Below are positions 43,489 through 53,890 of a DNA stretch of 64,000 bases, piece by piece. Origin of the DNA: Cetobacterium_A somerae (GTDB taxonomy: Bacteria > Fusobacteriota > Fusobacteriia > Fusobacteriales > Fusobacteriaceae). Numbering within the stretch: position 1 is the stretch's first letter; each line of letters starts with the position of its first letter. The stretch lies in assembly GCF_044784365.2 (NCBI RefSeq), contig NZ_CP173065.2. One strand, written 5' to 3'. Under the pieces are notes generated by a model. The model worked only from the letters and a program-made list of their open reading frames with translations, was not told the origin of the DNA and did no database searches. The position numbers and the translations under genes are program-made.

Positions 43489-45792
43489 TTATTTTTCAAG
43501 AGCAAGTTTTTCAACATCTTCATATGTTGAAGCAAAGTATATTTTTATATCCTTCATTACTTCTTCTGGAATCTCTTCAACATCAACTTTATTATCATCT
43601 GGTAAAATTATATTTTTAATTCCAGCTCTATGAGCTCCAATAACCTTTTCTTTAATTCCACCAACAGGTAAAACTTCACCAGTAATTGTAATTTCACCAG
43701 TCATAGCAAATGTTTGCTTAACTTTTCTTCCTGTTAAAACAGATAGAATAGTTGTAGTTATGGCAATACCAGCAGATGGACCATCTTTTGGTGTAGCTCC
43801 TTCTGGGAAATGAAGATGTATATCTTTTTTCTCTAAAACAGTTGAATCAATTTGGAATTTATCAAGATTAGCTTTTAGGTATGTAAATGCAACCATTGCA
43901 GACTCTTTCATAACATTTCCAAGAGTACCAGTTAGAGAAAGATTTCCTTTACCTGGAATTTGAACTCCTTGAACTTCTAGAGTCATTCCACCAACTGATG
44001 TCCATGCTAAACCATTAACTACTCCAACTTTTGAAACTGCTTTTTTCATTTTTTCAGGCCTAAATTTAGGATGACCTAAATAAGACTCAAGATTTTTTAC
44101 ATTTATGCTAACTGATTTAGCTTCTGTATCAATAACTTTTCTAGCTACTTTTCTAAATAAAGATGAAATCTCTCTTTTTAAATTTCTAACTCCAGCTTCT
44201 TTAGTATACTCATCAATTATTTTTAATACAGCTTTATCAGTTATACTGATTTTTATGCCATTTAGACCATTTTCATTTTGAGCTTGCTTAATTAGATAGT
44301 TATTAGCAATATGTAATTTTTCAAACTCTGTATATGAAGAAAGGTTGATAATTTCCATTCTATCTCTTAAAGGTCCAGGGATACTTCTTAGATCATTAGC
44401 AGTAGCAATAAAGAAAACTTTAGATAAATCAAAAGGCATATCTAAATAGTGATCTTCAAAGTGCTTGTTTTGCTCAGGATCTAGAACCTCTAACATAGCT
44501 GAAGCAGGATCTCCTTTAAAATCACTAGACATTTTATCAATCTCGTCAAGTAAGATAACAGGATTAACACTACCAGCATTTTTAATAGCTTTAATAATTC
44601 TTCCTGGCATAGATCCAATATATGTTCTTCTATGACCTCTTATTTCAGCTTCATCTCTAACTCCACCAAGAGAAACTCTAACAAAATTTCTACCAAGAGA
44701 ATCAGCGACAGACTTAGCTAAAGATGTTTTACCAACTCCTGGAGGTCCAGCTAAACAAAGGATAGTTCCTTTCATGTTTGGATTTAATTTTTTAACAGCT
44801 AAATAATCTAATATTCTATCTTTAACATCTTTTAATCCATAATGATCTTTTTCTAAAACATCATGAGCAATTTTTAAATCTAAAGTTTCTGGAGTAATTA
44901 CTCCCCAAGGAAGCTCTAAAACTGACTCAATATATGCTCTAGAAACTGTAGCTTCAGCAGAGTATGGGGCCATTTTTCCAAGTTTTTTTAACTCAGCCTC
45001 AAGTTTTTGCTTTGCATCTTCAGGTAATGGAGAATTTTTAACTTTATCATAAAGCTCATCAGTTTCTTCATCTCCACCAGTTTTTCCAAGCTCTTCTCTA
45101 AGAGTATTAATTTTTTCTCTTATGAAGTAACTTTTTTGACTTTCGTTAATTTTTTCTTTAACTTTTTGGTCTACTTTTTGTTCAATAGAAGCAATTTCGA
45201 TTTCATCATTTAAAATTTCTAGTAATCTGTATCCTCTTATATTAACATCTAAAATTTCTAAAAGTTCTACTTTTAAATTCTCTTCAATTTCTAAATTAAA
45301 GGCAATTGAATCGAAAATTTTTCCAGCCTTTCTAAGACCTTTTAATTGAACCATTAATTCAGCACTAACTTGATTAGTTAATGTAGAATATTCTTCAAAT
45401 AAAGTGATAACCTTTCTCTTTAAAGCTGTTAGTTCAGGTGATGATTCTTCAGTTGCAGATATAACGCTATATTCAGCAAATAAAATACCATCTTCTTCAA
45501 TAACGTCTTCAATAAGAACTCTTTTATCAACTTCAATAAGAACTTTTATACTTTTATTAGGTAAAGGAATAGATTGCACAATATTTGCTAGAACTCCAAT
45601 CTTGTGAACTCCTTCAGGTAGAACAGGGTTTTCTTCTAAAGAATTTTTTTGTAGACTAAGAACTAATTTATTTTTTGTTTTCATTGCAAAATTCATCGTT
45701 AATAAGCTTCTTTCTCTTCCAACATAAAGAGGAGATGCTGTTCCTGGGAAAAGTACCATTTCCCTAGTAGGTAAAAAAGGTAATCTACTCAT
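43489..45792 (-). CDS. lon: ATP-dependent protease Lon
   Basis: The 767-residue protein has an N-terminal substrate domain (LPFLPTREMVLFPGT), a coiled coil, an AAA module (AGPPGVGKTSLAKS, VILLDEIDKM) and a C-terminal Ser-Lys protease domain (PKDGPSAGIAI with the catalytic serine; GGIKEKVIGAHRAG with the lysine). It degrades misfolded and regulatory proteins. It is directly followed by engB with which it overlaps at the stop. Confidence 0.97.
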   Translation of the reverse strand: MSRLPFLPTREMVLFPGTASPLYVGRERSLLTMNFAMKTKNKLVLSLQKNSLEENPVLPEGVHKIGVLANIVQSIPLPNKSIKVLIEVDKRVLIEDVIEEDGILFAEYSVISATEESSPELTALKRKVITLFEEYSTLTNQVSAELMVQLKGLRKAGKIFDSIAFNLEIEENLKVELLEILDVNIRGYRLLEILNDEIEIASIEQKVDQKVKEKINESQKSYFIREKINTLREELGKTGGDEETDELYDKVKNSPLPEDAKQKLEAELKKLGKMAPYSAEATVSRAYIESVLELPWGVITPETLDLKIAHDVLEKDHYGLKDVKDRILDYLAVKKLNPNMKGTILCLAGPPGVGKTSLAKSVADSLGRNFVRVSLGGVRDEAEIRGHRRTYIGSMPGRIIKAIKNAGSVNPVILLDEIDKMSSDFKGDPASAMLEVLDPEQNKHFEDHYLDMPFDLSKVFFIATANDLRSIPGPLRDRMEIINLSSYTEFEKLHIANNYLIKQAQNENGLNGIKISITDKAVLKIIDEYTKEAGVRNLKREISSLFRKVARKVIDTEAKSVSINVKNLESYLGHPKFRPEKMKKAVSKVGVVNGLAWTSVGGMTLEVQGVQIPGKGNLSLTGTLGNVMKESAMVAFTYLKANLDKFQIDSTVLEKKDIHLHFPEGATPKDGPSAGIAITTTILSVLTGRKVKQTFAMTGEITITGEVLPVGGIKEKVIGAHRAGIKNIILPDDNKVDVEEIPEEVMKDIKIYFASTYEDVEKLALEK

Positions 45793-45805
45793 TAGTAATC
45801 ACTCC

Positions 45806-47053
45806 TTAGTGTTCAATTTTAACTTTTGTTGAATCTTGAATTGAATCAGCATTAATTGTAACCTTTTTTATAGTTTTATCTGAAGGAATCTCAAACATTA
45901 AATCTGTCATAATATTTTCAATAATAGATCTAAGACCCCTTGCACCGATTTTTCTATCTAAAGCTAAAGCGGCAATTTTTTTAAGAGCTTCATCTTCAAA
46001 TTCAAGGCTAACATTTTCCATTTCAAAGAATTTTTGATATTGTTTTACAATTGAGTTTTTAGGTTCAGATAAAATCTTTATAAGTGCAGTTTCATCTAAA
46101 GGAGATAGTGTTGTAATAACAGGAAGTCTTCCAACTAACTCTGGAATTATTCCCTGCTTGACTAAATCTTCAGGAAGAACTTTACCTAAAAGCTCTATTT
46201 CTTTTTCAGCTTCAATAGTATCTTGAGAAGCTCCAAAACCAAGAACTTTTTTATTAGTTCTAGATTTAATAATTTTTTCCATTCCCTCAAATGCCCCACC
46301 AACTATAAATAAAATGTTAGTAGTATCAATTTCTATAAGTTCTTGATTAGGATGTTTTCTTCCACCCTGTGGTGGAACTTGAGATTTTGTACCCTCAATA
46401 ATTTTTAAAAGAGCTTGCTGAACTCCTTCTCCTGAAACATCTCTTGTAATAGAAACATTTTCAGATTTTCTTGCAATTTTATCTATTTCATCTATATAGA
46501 TAATTCCTCTTTCAGCAGCTTCTACATTATAATCAGCAGCTTGTAATAATCTAACTAAAACATTTTCAACATCGTCTCCGACATATCCAGCTTCAGTAAG
46601 TGTTGTAGCATCAGCAATTGCAAAAGGAACATGAAGTGTTCTTGCAAGAGTTTGTGCTAAAAGAGTTTTACCTGAACCAGTAGGCCCAATAAGAAGTACA
46701 TTTGATTTTTGTAATTCAACATCTTTACTTCCTTGATCTTTATGCATTATTCTCTTATAGTGATTGTAAACAGATACAGCTAAAACTTTCTTACTTTCAT
46801 CTTGACCAATAACATATTCATCAAGTTTTTCTTTAATTTCTTTTGGTGTAGGTAGCTTTATTCCTGTTAAAGAATGATTTGAAGAGTTTTCAGAATGCTT
46901 TTCACCATAGTAAATATCATTTTCGTAACCAAGCATATCAAAACATGTTTCAATACACTCGTCACATATAAATGATCCATCAATACCAGAGAAAAGTTTT
47001 GAAACTTCATCTTGTCCTCTTCCACAGAACGAGCAATGTTCTTTTTTGTTCAT
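45806..47053 (-). CDS. clpX: ClpX, ATP-binding unfoldase of ClpXP
   Basis: The 415-residue protein has an N-terminal zinc domain (CSFCGRGQ, CDECIETC), Walker A IGPTGSGKTLLAQ, Walker B IIYIDEIDK, pore and sensor segments, and the IGF-type ClpP loop region (VLGFGA). It unfolds substrates for ClpP, encoded directly upstream. Confidence 0.97.
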   Translation of the reverse strand: MNKKEHCSFCGRGQDEVSKLFSGIDGSFICDECIETCFDMLGYENDIYYGEKHSENSSNHSLTGIKLPTPKEIKEKLDEYVIGQDESKKVLAVSVYNHYKRIMHKDQGSKDVELQKSNVLLIGPTGSGKTLLAQTLARTLHVPFAIADATTLTEAGYVGDDVENVLVRLLQAADYNVEAAERGIIYIDEIDKIARKSENVSITRDVSGEGVQQALLKIIEGTKSQVPPQGGRKHPNQELIEIDTTNILFIVGGAFEGMEKIIKSRTNKKVLGFGASQDTIEAEKEIELLGKVLPEDLVKQGIIPELVGRLPVITTLSPLDETALIKILSEPKNSIVKQYQKFFEMENVSLEFEDEALKKIAALALDRKIGARGLRSIIENIMTDLMFEIPSDKTIKKVTINADSIQDSTKVKIEH

Positions 47054-47064
47054 CTCTTCCCTCC

Positions 47065-47640
47065 TTATCTAACGAAAACATGATCTATTAGACCAAATTC
47101 TTTAGCTTCTTCAGCGCTCATAAAATTATCTCTTTCAGTTGCAGATATTATTTCATCAACTGATTTATTTGTATTTTTACTTAAAATTTTAGAAGTTAAA
47201 TCCTTCATTCTTAAAATCTCTTTAGCTTGAATTTCAATATCTGTAGCTTGTCCTTTAGCTCCACCAAGTGGTTGGTGAATCATAATTCTAGAGTTTTCAA
47301 GTGAATATCTTTTTCCTTTAGCCCCAGCAGAAAGTAATAGAGCACCCATACTTGCAGCTTGTCCAATACAAACTGTTTGTACATCAGGTTTAATGTAATT
47401 CATAGTGTCATAGATTGCCATACCAGAAGTGATAACACCTCCAGGACTATTTATATACATAATTATATCTTTATTGGGATCTTCAGCTTCTAAAAATAGG
47501 AGTTGAGCAACAATTGCATTAGCTATTTGATCATCAATCTCACTACCTAAGAATATGATTCTATCCTTAAGAAGTCTTGAGTAGATGTCATAGGCTCTTT
47601 CACCTTTTCCTGTGTTTTCAATAACTGTTGGACTGTACAT
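47065..47640 (-). CDS. clpP: ClpP protease subunit
   Basis: A 191-residue tetradecameric serine peptidase. The active serine is in GQAASMGALLL, the histidine in RIMIHQPLGG and the aspartate in the C-terminal third (ERDNFMSAEEAKEFGLID). AAAGGAGGG precedes ATG. It is located between trigger factor and clpX, the common tig-clpP-clpX order. Confidence 0.97.
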   Translation of the reverse strand: MYSPTVIENTGKGERAYDIYSRLLKDRIIFLGSEIDDQIANAIVAQLLFLEAEDPNKDIIMYINSPGGVITSGMAIYDTMNYIKPDVQTVCIGQAASMGALLLSAGAKGKRYSLENSRIMIHQPLGGAKGQATDIEIQAKEILRMKDLTSKILSKNTNKSVDEIISATERDNFMSAEEAKEFGLIDHVFVR

Positions 47641-47731
47641 TTTTTTCCCTCCTTTAAAAACTTGCTTTAAAAATTTAAAGTTAAATACTTAAAAAAATTT
47701 AGGTATTTAACACTAATTTTTTATTAAAGCA

Positions 47732-47763
47732 GTATTGAGTAGAGTTTTATCTCTACTCAATAC
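47732..47763 (-). other. Strong hairpin between tig and clpP
   Basis: GTATTGAGTAGAG (47732-47744) and CTCTACTCAATAC (47751-47763) form a perfect 13-bp stem. On the minus strand it is followed by TGCTTTAATAAAAAA, a poor T tract, so it may be an attenuating terminator, an mRNA processing or stability element. A second weaker inverted repeat (GTTAAATAC/GTATTTAAC) follows at about 47681-47712. Confidence 0.55.
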
Positions 47764-47774
47764 ATATTTTTTTA

Positions 47775-49061
47775 TTATTTTGCGTTATTAACAATAACTT
47801 CTACAGCTTTTTGAGCTAAGCTCTCTGTTTTTAAGCTGTGGTTGAATTCATCAAGGTTAGAATTTTTATTTAATTCAGCCTCTAATTGCTCTTTAGTCAT
47901 ACCATACATTTTAGCAATCTCTTCAACTTTAGTATTTAACTCTTCAGCAGTAACTTCTAAGTTTTCAGCTTTAGCTATAGCTTCTAAAACTAAATCAACT
48001 TGAACTTTGTTATGAGCCATAGGAGCTATTTGGTTGAAAGCTTGCTCTTTAGTCATACCAGTCATTTTTAAATATTGATCAAGATCCATTCCTTGCATAG
48101 TTAATTGTTGGTTCATTTCAGCCATTCTGTTTTCTACTTCTCTAACTACCATAGATTTAGGTACATCAACTTTAGAATCAGCAACAACTTTTTGGATTAA
48201 TTTTCCAACGAAGTTATTTTGAACTCTAGCTTCTTCTCTAGCTGTAATTTCAGCAGTTTTCTTAGCTTTTAAATCTTCAACAGACTCAAATCCAGCTTCT
48301 TTTGCAAACTCTTCAGTTAACTCTGGCTTAGCTAAAGTTTTGATAGAGTTTATTTTTACTTTAAATGTAGCAGGTTTTCCAGCTAATGCTTCAGCATGGT
48401 ACTCAGCAGGGAAAGTTACATTGATTTCTCCCTCTTGTCCTACTGTATATCCAACTAATTGATCTTCAAATGTATCAATAAACATTTTTGATCCTAATTT
48501 TAATTGGTGAGAATCAGCTTTTCCACCTTCAAATGGAACACCATCGATAAATCCTTCAAAAGCAAGATCTACAGTATTTCCCATTTCAGCTTTATGTCCT
48601 TCTTGAGCGTCCTCTAATTTAGATTTAGCATTTAACATGTTTTCAATTTCTTTATCTAAAAGATCATCAGTCATTTGGAAAGTCTCTTTTTCAACCTCTA
48701 AACCTTTGTATTCTCCTAAAGTGATTTCAGGATAAACATCAACTTTAAATGTTATTTCAAGAGAATCTTTCATGTTAGCAACAAGATCGTAAATGAAACT
48801 TACTGGAGCGATTTTTTCTTCAGCAACGATTTTTTCAAAGTTTGCTTTAAGAACAGAGTCAACAACCTCTTCTTTTATTGCATCAGCAAAAGCAGCTTCA
48901 ACTTTGTTTAATGGTGCATGTCCTTTTCTAAATCCAGGAACCTCTACTTTAGTAGCTAAAGTTTTAATAACCTCTGATTTAATTGGTGATAACTCTTCAG
49001 CTGTTAAAGTTAATGTAATCTCAACTGCTGAATGTTCGATTTTTTTTAATTCGTGTTTCAT
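47775..49061 (-). CDS. tig: Trigger factor
   Basis: The 428-residue ribosome-bound chaperone has the ribosome docking motif GFRKGHAPL near residue 45, a FKBP-type domain (GNTVDLAFEGFIDGVPFEG split at residues ~155-240) and a helical C-terminal chaperone domain. It starts at ATG 49061 (second of two ATG) giving best spacing to AAGGAGG. It precedes clpP as in many bacteria. Confidence 0.96.
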   Translation of the reverse strand: MKHELKKIEHSAVEITLTLTAEELSPIKSEVIKTLATKVEVPGFRKGHAPLNKVEAAFADAIKEEVVDSVLKANFEKIVAEEKIAPVSFIYDLVANMKDSLEITFKVDVYPEITLGEYKGLEVEKETFQMTDDLLDKEIENMLNAKSKLEDAQEGHKAEMGNTVDLAFEGFIDGVPFEGGKADSHQLKLGSKMFIDTFEDQLVGYTVGQEGEINVTFPAEYHAEALAGKPATFKVKINSIKTLAKPELTEEFAKEAGFESVEDLKAKKTAEITAREEARVQNNFVGKLIQKVVADSKVDVPKSMVVREVENRMAEMNQQLTMQGMDLDQYLKMTGMTKEQAFNQIAPMAHNKVQVDLVLEAIAKAENLEVTAEELNTKVEEIAKMYGMTKEQLEAELNKNSNLDEFNHSLKTESLAQKAVEVIVNNAK

Positions 49062-49095
49062 CATTTCCTCCTTAAAGTATTTATGTATTAATATC

Positions 49096-50796
49096 TCAAA
49101 TCTTATGAGATTTAAGATCTTTTAAACGAAACTGATAAAATTCTTCCCCTTTGTTAATAATTTTTTCAGGATAGTAAATGATATCATAAAGCATATCCTT
49201 ATTATTTTTATGTAACTTTGAACTTAAATCAAAAGCTACAAGAGGGTAAGATTTTCCATTTTTTAATAAAAATCCATTGAAATGTCTATTTTCAATACCG
49301 AAAAACTTTGTATCTATAATTTTAACTCCTCTATCAAGAAAATAGGGATGTTTATTTTCAAGGCCAAAGGGACCTAATTTTTTTATATCATTAATATGAT
49401 TTTTATTTATTTTATCGACAGATAACTCTAAATCGATTTCTAAAAACTTAGGTTGATTTATATTGTGCTCATGAACTTGAATCTCCCTTTGAAATAAAAG
49501 TTCTATTTCAGAAAGATTTTTTTCATCAGCTATAAATCCAGCAGCCAAGTCATGACCACCAAAACGTATTAATTTATTTTCAATAAGTTTTAAAATATTG
49601 AAAATATTTACACCAGGAATACTTCTACATGAAGCTTTAGCAATACCATCTTTTAATGAGATCATAGCGACAGGTAAATTATATTTTACACTTAACCTAG
49701 AAGCAACCACACCAATAACTCCAGGATGCCATCGCTCTGATGCAACAAAAATATATTTTAAATTATTTGGATCATTTTTTTGTTGAATCATTTTGTTTGC
49801 TTCATCAAATATCATTCTTTCAAGTTCTCTTCTTTGCTTATTAGCTTTTTTCATCTCTTCAATAATATTATAGATTTCAAAATCATCTGTTTTCATAAAG
49901 AAATCAGCACCTAATTTAGAATTTCCAAGTCTTCCTAAAGAGTTTATAAGAGGAGAGACAAAATAACTGATATCTGTTGTACTAATATCTTTATTATAAA
50001 GTTTTAGATATTTCATAAGGTAAACCAAACCCTTAATTTTAGTATTTTTAAGAGTTTCTAAACCTCTACTTATAATAATTCTATTTTCGTCAAACATAGG
50101 AACTACATCAGCAACGGTTCCTATCATAATAACATCCATAAACTGATATAATTTAGAGAAATCTTCATTTAGATAAGAGTAAACTCCTTGAGCAACTTTT
50201 AAAGCTACTCCGGCTCCAGCCAAGAATTTAAATTTATAATTATCACTAAGTTTAGGATTAATGAAGAGAATATTATCCTCTTCTTCATCTTTTACACTTT
50301 TATGATGATCAGTAACAATAACTTCAATTCCTAGAGTACGAGCATACTCTACATCCTCATAGGAGTTAACTCCTGTGTCTACAGTAATTACTAGTTTTCC
50401 AGAATTTTTATGGATATAGTCAATGGTCTTTTTATCAAGACCATATCCTTCATCCATTCTATTAGGAATATAGTAATCAATATCAATTCCAATCTCTCTA
50501 AAAGCTAATACAAGGAAGATGGCAGCAGTTATTCCGTCGACATCATAGTCTCCGTAAATAAATAACTTTTCTTCATTATTTTTAGCTGAAACTATTTTTT
50601 CTACAACGCTATCCATCATTTCAAAATCAAAAGGATTTCTAAATTTATTTATAGATGGATTAAGAAAATTATCTACTTCATCTTTTTCTAAAAAGCCTTT
50701 CTTTAAAAGTAAAGTAGCTAAAAATTTAGAAACATTCCATTGACTAGCCTTAGTTTCAATAAGATTTTCAGATACTGTTTTATATTCCCAGTGCAT
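49096..50796 (-). CDS. recJ: Single-stranded-DNA exonuclease RecJ
   Basis: The 566-residue DHH phosphoesterase has YGDYDVDGITAAIF, VTDHHK (DHH), the DHHA1 domain with GRLGNSKLGA and RFGGHDLAAGF, and an OB-like C-terminal part. It degrades 5' ends in recombination and repair. It follows rbfA by 4 bases, an association seen in other bacteria. Confidence 0.95.
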   Translation of the reverse strand: MHWEYKTVSENLIETKASQWNVSKFLATLLLKKGFLEKDEVDNFLNPSINKFRNPFDFEMMDSVVEKIVSAKNNEEKLFIYGDYDVDGITAAIFLVLAFREIGIDIDYYIPNRMDEGYGLDKKTIDYIHKNSGKLVITVDTGVNSYEDVEYARTLGIEVIVTDHHKSVKDEEEDNILFINPKLSDNYKFKFLAGAGVALKVAQGVYSYLNEDFSKLYQFMDVIMIGTVADVVPMFDENRIIISRGLETLKNTKIKGLVYLMKYLKLYNKDISTTDISYFVSPLINSLGRLGNSKLGADFFMKTDDFEIYNIIEEMKKANKQRRELERMIFDEANKMIQQKNDPNNLKYIFVASERWHPGVIGVVASRLSVKYNLPVAMISLKDGIAKASCRSIPGVNIFNILKLIENKLIRFGGHDLAAGFIADEKNLSEIELLFQREIQVHEHNINQPKFLEIDLELSVDKINKNHINDIKKLGPFGLENKHPYFLDRGVKIIDTKFFGIENRHFNGFLLKNGKSYPLVAFDLSSKLHKNNKDMLYDIIYYPEKIINKGEEFYQFRLKDLKSHKI

Positions 50797-50800
50797 AAAA

Positions 50801-51157
50801 TTACCCTTTTAAGCTATCAAGTAACTGGGAGATTTTAATAGCGTGTTCTATAGTATCATCCAGTTTTATTCTCATTTCAGGAGTATATCTTAAGGCTAGT
50901 TCTTCAGATACTCTTTTTCTAAGAAAACCTTTAATTTCATTTAATCCTTCTAAAACTTCATTTTTATTAACAGTTTGTCCAGCTATTGGCATAATGCTAA
51001 AGAATAAATCTGCAAATTTTAAATCTTCAGTAACTCTAACACTAGTAATAGAAACCATAGCTTTTTTTAATTTTGGATTTTTAACCTCTTCGAAAAGACA
51101 TTTAGAAACAACTCTAGAAACCTCTTTTTCAATTGCAGCTAATCTTTTTTTATTCAT
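50801..51157 (-). CDS. rbfA: Ribosome-binding factor A
   Basis: The 118-residue KH-fold protein matures 16S rRNA. It has KKRLAAIEKEVSRVV, SITSVRVTEDLKFADLFFS and the C-terminal RYTPEMRIKLDDTIEHA. It lies between infB and recJ. Confidence 0.95.
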   Translation of the reverse strand: MNKKRLAAIEKEVSRVVSKCLFEEVKNPKLKKAMVSITSVRVTEDLKFADLFFSIMPIAGQTVNKNEVLEGLNEIKGFLRKRVSEELALRYTPEMRIKLDDTIEHAIKISQLLDSLKG

Positions 51158-51173
51158 AATAAATCACCCACTT

Positions 51174-53341
51174 TTACTTTAAAGTTCTTTTAACTTCAAT
51201 AATGTCAAATGCCTCAACAATATCTCCTTCTTTGATATCGTTAAAGTTTTCTATTCCTAAACCACACTCTTGACCAGCAACAACTTCTTTAGCGTCGTCC
51301 TTGTATCTCTTAAGTGTATTTAATTTTCCTTCATAAACAATAACACCATTTCTTAATATTCTGATGTTTGAATCTTTTCTAACTTTACCGTCAACAACAA
51401 CACATCCGGCAACATTTCCAACTTTAGAAACTTTGAATACTTTTTTAATCTCAATTCTTCCAGAGTACATCTCTTTAAACTCAGGATCAAGCATACCTGT
51501 TAGAGCTTTTTCGATATCTTCTGTGATATGATAAATGATATTAGAAGTTCTAATTTCAACACCGTTAGAATCAGCTTCTTTTAAAGCGTTTGTAGTTGGT
51601 CTAACATTAAATCCAATTATAATTGCATTTGATGCTTCAGCAAGTTTAACGTCACTCTCTGTGATAGCTCCAGATGCAGCTTGAATAATGTTAACTAAAA
51701 CTTCTTCATGAGAAAGTTTTAATAATGAATCTCTTAAAGCTTCAACAGATCCTCTAGAATCTGCTCTTAAGATTAAGTTTAATTCTTTTATGTTAGCGTG
51801 ATCCATTTGTTGAGATAGAGTTTCAAGAGAGATAGATTTTCTACTAACTTCAGCAATCTTTCTTTCTTTAGCCATTTCTTCAACAATTCTCTTAGCGTGT
51901 TGCTCATTTTGGATAACATAGAATGTATCTCCAGCAGATGGAACATCGTTAAATCCAATAATTTCAATTGGTTGAGAAACTGTAGCAGATTGTACTTTAG
52001 TTCCTAAATCATTAACAAGAGCTCTAACTTTACCCATAGATTCTCCAGCAACGATAACCTCTCCAATTCTTAAAGTTCCCTCTTGAATTAAAACGTCAGC
52101 AATAGGTCCAACTTTAGGATCAAGTCTTGATTCTAAAACAATACCTTTAGCTCTTTTCTTAGGGTTAGCCTTTAATTCTAAAATCTCAGAAGTAATTAAG
52201 ATTGTATCTAAAAGAGTATCTAAATTCATTCTAGCTTTAGCAGATACTTCAACAAACTCAGTATCTCCTCCCCATTCAACTGAAACTAATCCATGCTCCA
52301 TTAATTCTTGCTTTACTCTCATAGGGTTAGCTTCTGGTTTATCAATTTTGTTAATAGCAACAATAATTGGTACATTAGCAGCTTTAGCGTGAGATAGGGC
52401 TTCTATTGTTTGAGGCATAACACCATCATCAGCAGCAACTACAAGAATTGCGATATCAGTAACTTGTGCTCCTCTAGCTCTCATATCAGTAAATGCCTCG
52501 TGTCCAGGAGTATCAACGAAAGTTATTTTTTTACCAGCCTTATCAATTTGGTAGGCTCCAATCTTTTGTGTAATTCCTCCAGCTTCTCCTGAAGCTACAG
52601 ATGTTGTTCTAATAGCATCAAGTAAAGATGTTTTTCCGTGGTCAACGTGTCCCATAATTGTGATAACAGGAGCTCTTTCAATAAGATCTTCAGGTTTATC
52701 AGTAATTTCAAGGGCAAATTTATCTCCGAAATCTAATTCGATTTCTTCTTCTTCCTCAACTAAAGCATCATAATCTACAGCTAATTCTTCTGCTAATTCA
52801 AAAGAGATTGGGCTGTTGATAGTTAACATTTGACCTTTTAAGAATAATTTTTTTATAAGTTCCGAACTTCCAATTCCAAGTCTGTCAGCAAAATCACCTA
52901 AAGTAATCTCTCCTCTGATTTTGATAATTTTCATTCCATCTTCTTCGATAATTTCAGGACCTTGCTCAGCTTTCTTTACAACGAAGTCTGCTCTTCTTCC
53001 TTTTTTTCTCTTTTTGATTTTCCCTCATCTTTAGAGTTCTCATCATTAGTTTTATTTTTGTTCTTATTTTTGCTTTTCTTTGCAGGCTGATTCTCCTCTA
53101 CAAAATCGTCTACATTATTAATTTCCATATTTTTTTTCATTGTTTCCTCCTCTATATAAACATTGTTAGAAACAACATCATCATTTTTTTTAGCAAAATA
53201 ATCTGTGGCAATTTTTTCTTGCTCATCAGTTAATCCAGCTAGATGTGAGTGTACATCAATTCCAATATTGTTTAAAATATCCAAAAACTCTTTGTTTCCA
53301 AAACCATATTTCCTAGCTAATTCGTGTACTCTTATTTTCAT
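51174..53341 (-). CDS. infB: Translation initiation factor IF-2, with an apparent -1 frameshift
   Basis: Two adjoining frames together form an IF-2 of about 722 residues. The 5' frame (53341 down) has the IF2_N domain (MKIRVHELARKYGF) and a lysine-rich linker, and stops at TAA 52976. The 3' frame has the second IF2_N domain, the G domain (GHVDHGKTSLLD, DTPGHEAFTDMR, NKID) and domains II-IV. The break is at 53000-53006: A AAA AAG within codons GAA AAA AAG. Moving back one base gives KKGRRADFVVKKAEQG, which joins smoothly. IF-2 is essential, so either one A was lost from an A run in the sequence or slippage/frameshifting restores it. The ATG at 52934 lacks an RBS and is not a separate gene. Confidence 0.9.
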
Positions 53342-53365
53342 AAAATTCAGACACCTCCAAATAGC

Positions 53366-53890
53366 CTAATCTATCAATCCCCTTGCAACTTTTTTATTTT
53401 TTATAGCAATCACGTTGATTTCATCTTTATTAAATATATCACCAAGTTGTGCTTTATCCCCAAAGTGAGCATAAGGAATATTAAATTCCTTAGCTTTTGC
53501 AATTATTTTTTTATCATTTTTTTCACTAATATCCTCAGCGATTATTAGGAAATGGATATGTTGAATATCTTCCATAACCATATTGATACCGAAAGTTAGA
53601 TGTTCAGAGTTTTTCATTGCCTTTAAAATATTTAAGTAATCTTTAGATTGTTTCTTAAGAAGATTTACCATAGTAAGTAAATCTTCTATTTTTAGGCTAT
53701 ATTTTTTGTTTTTTGAAATTCTTTTAATACATTCATGAGTTTTACAAACATAGATTGCTCTAGCTTGAAGTTTTTGCTTTTCATCAAATGAATAGTTGCT
53801 TTCACTAATTTTTGCGATCCTAAAAAGTTCGCTTTTATTCTTCTTTTCTCTACAAACTACACAAGTTCTTTCAGGTGTATGATTAAGCAT
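53366..53890 (-). CDS. YlxR RNA-binding domain fused to an L7Ae-like (YlxQ) domain
   Basis: About 174 residues. Residues ~1-80 are YlxR/DUF448 (PERTCVVCREKKNKSELFRI, RAIYVCKTHECIKR). Residues ~85-174 look like L7Ae/L30e (MKNSEHLTFGINMVM, FLIIAEDISEKNDKKI, IAIKNKKVARGL). In Bacillus these are separate genes ylxR and ylxQ between nusA and infB; here they are one protein in that same place. Start ATG 53890 overlaps the nusA stop and follows GAGGAAG. Confidence 0.88.
   Translation of the reverse strand: MLNHTPERTCVVCREKKNKSELFRIAKISESNYSFDEKQKLQARAIYVCKTHECIKRISKNKKYSLKIEDLLTMVNLLKKQSKDYLNILKAMKNSEHLTFGINMVMEDIQHIHFLIIAEDISEKNDKKIIAKAKEFNIPYAHFGDKAQLGDIFNKDEINVIAIKNKKVARGLID

Noticed and set aside
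51174..52934. IF-2 starting at ATG 52934 as an independent gene
   Set aside because: There is no RBS at 52934, and the frame continues upstream with IF-2-like residues up to the A run; it is the 3' part of infB.
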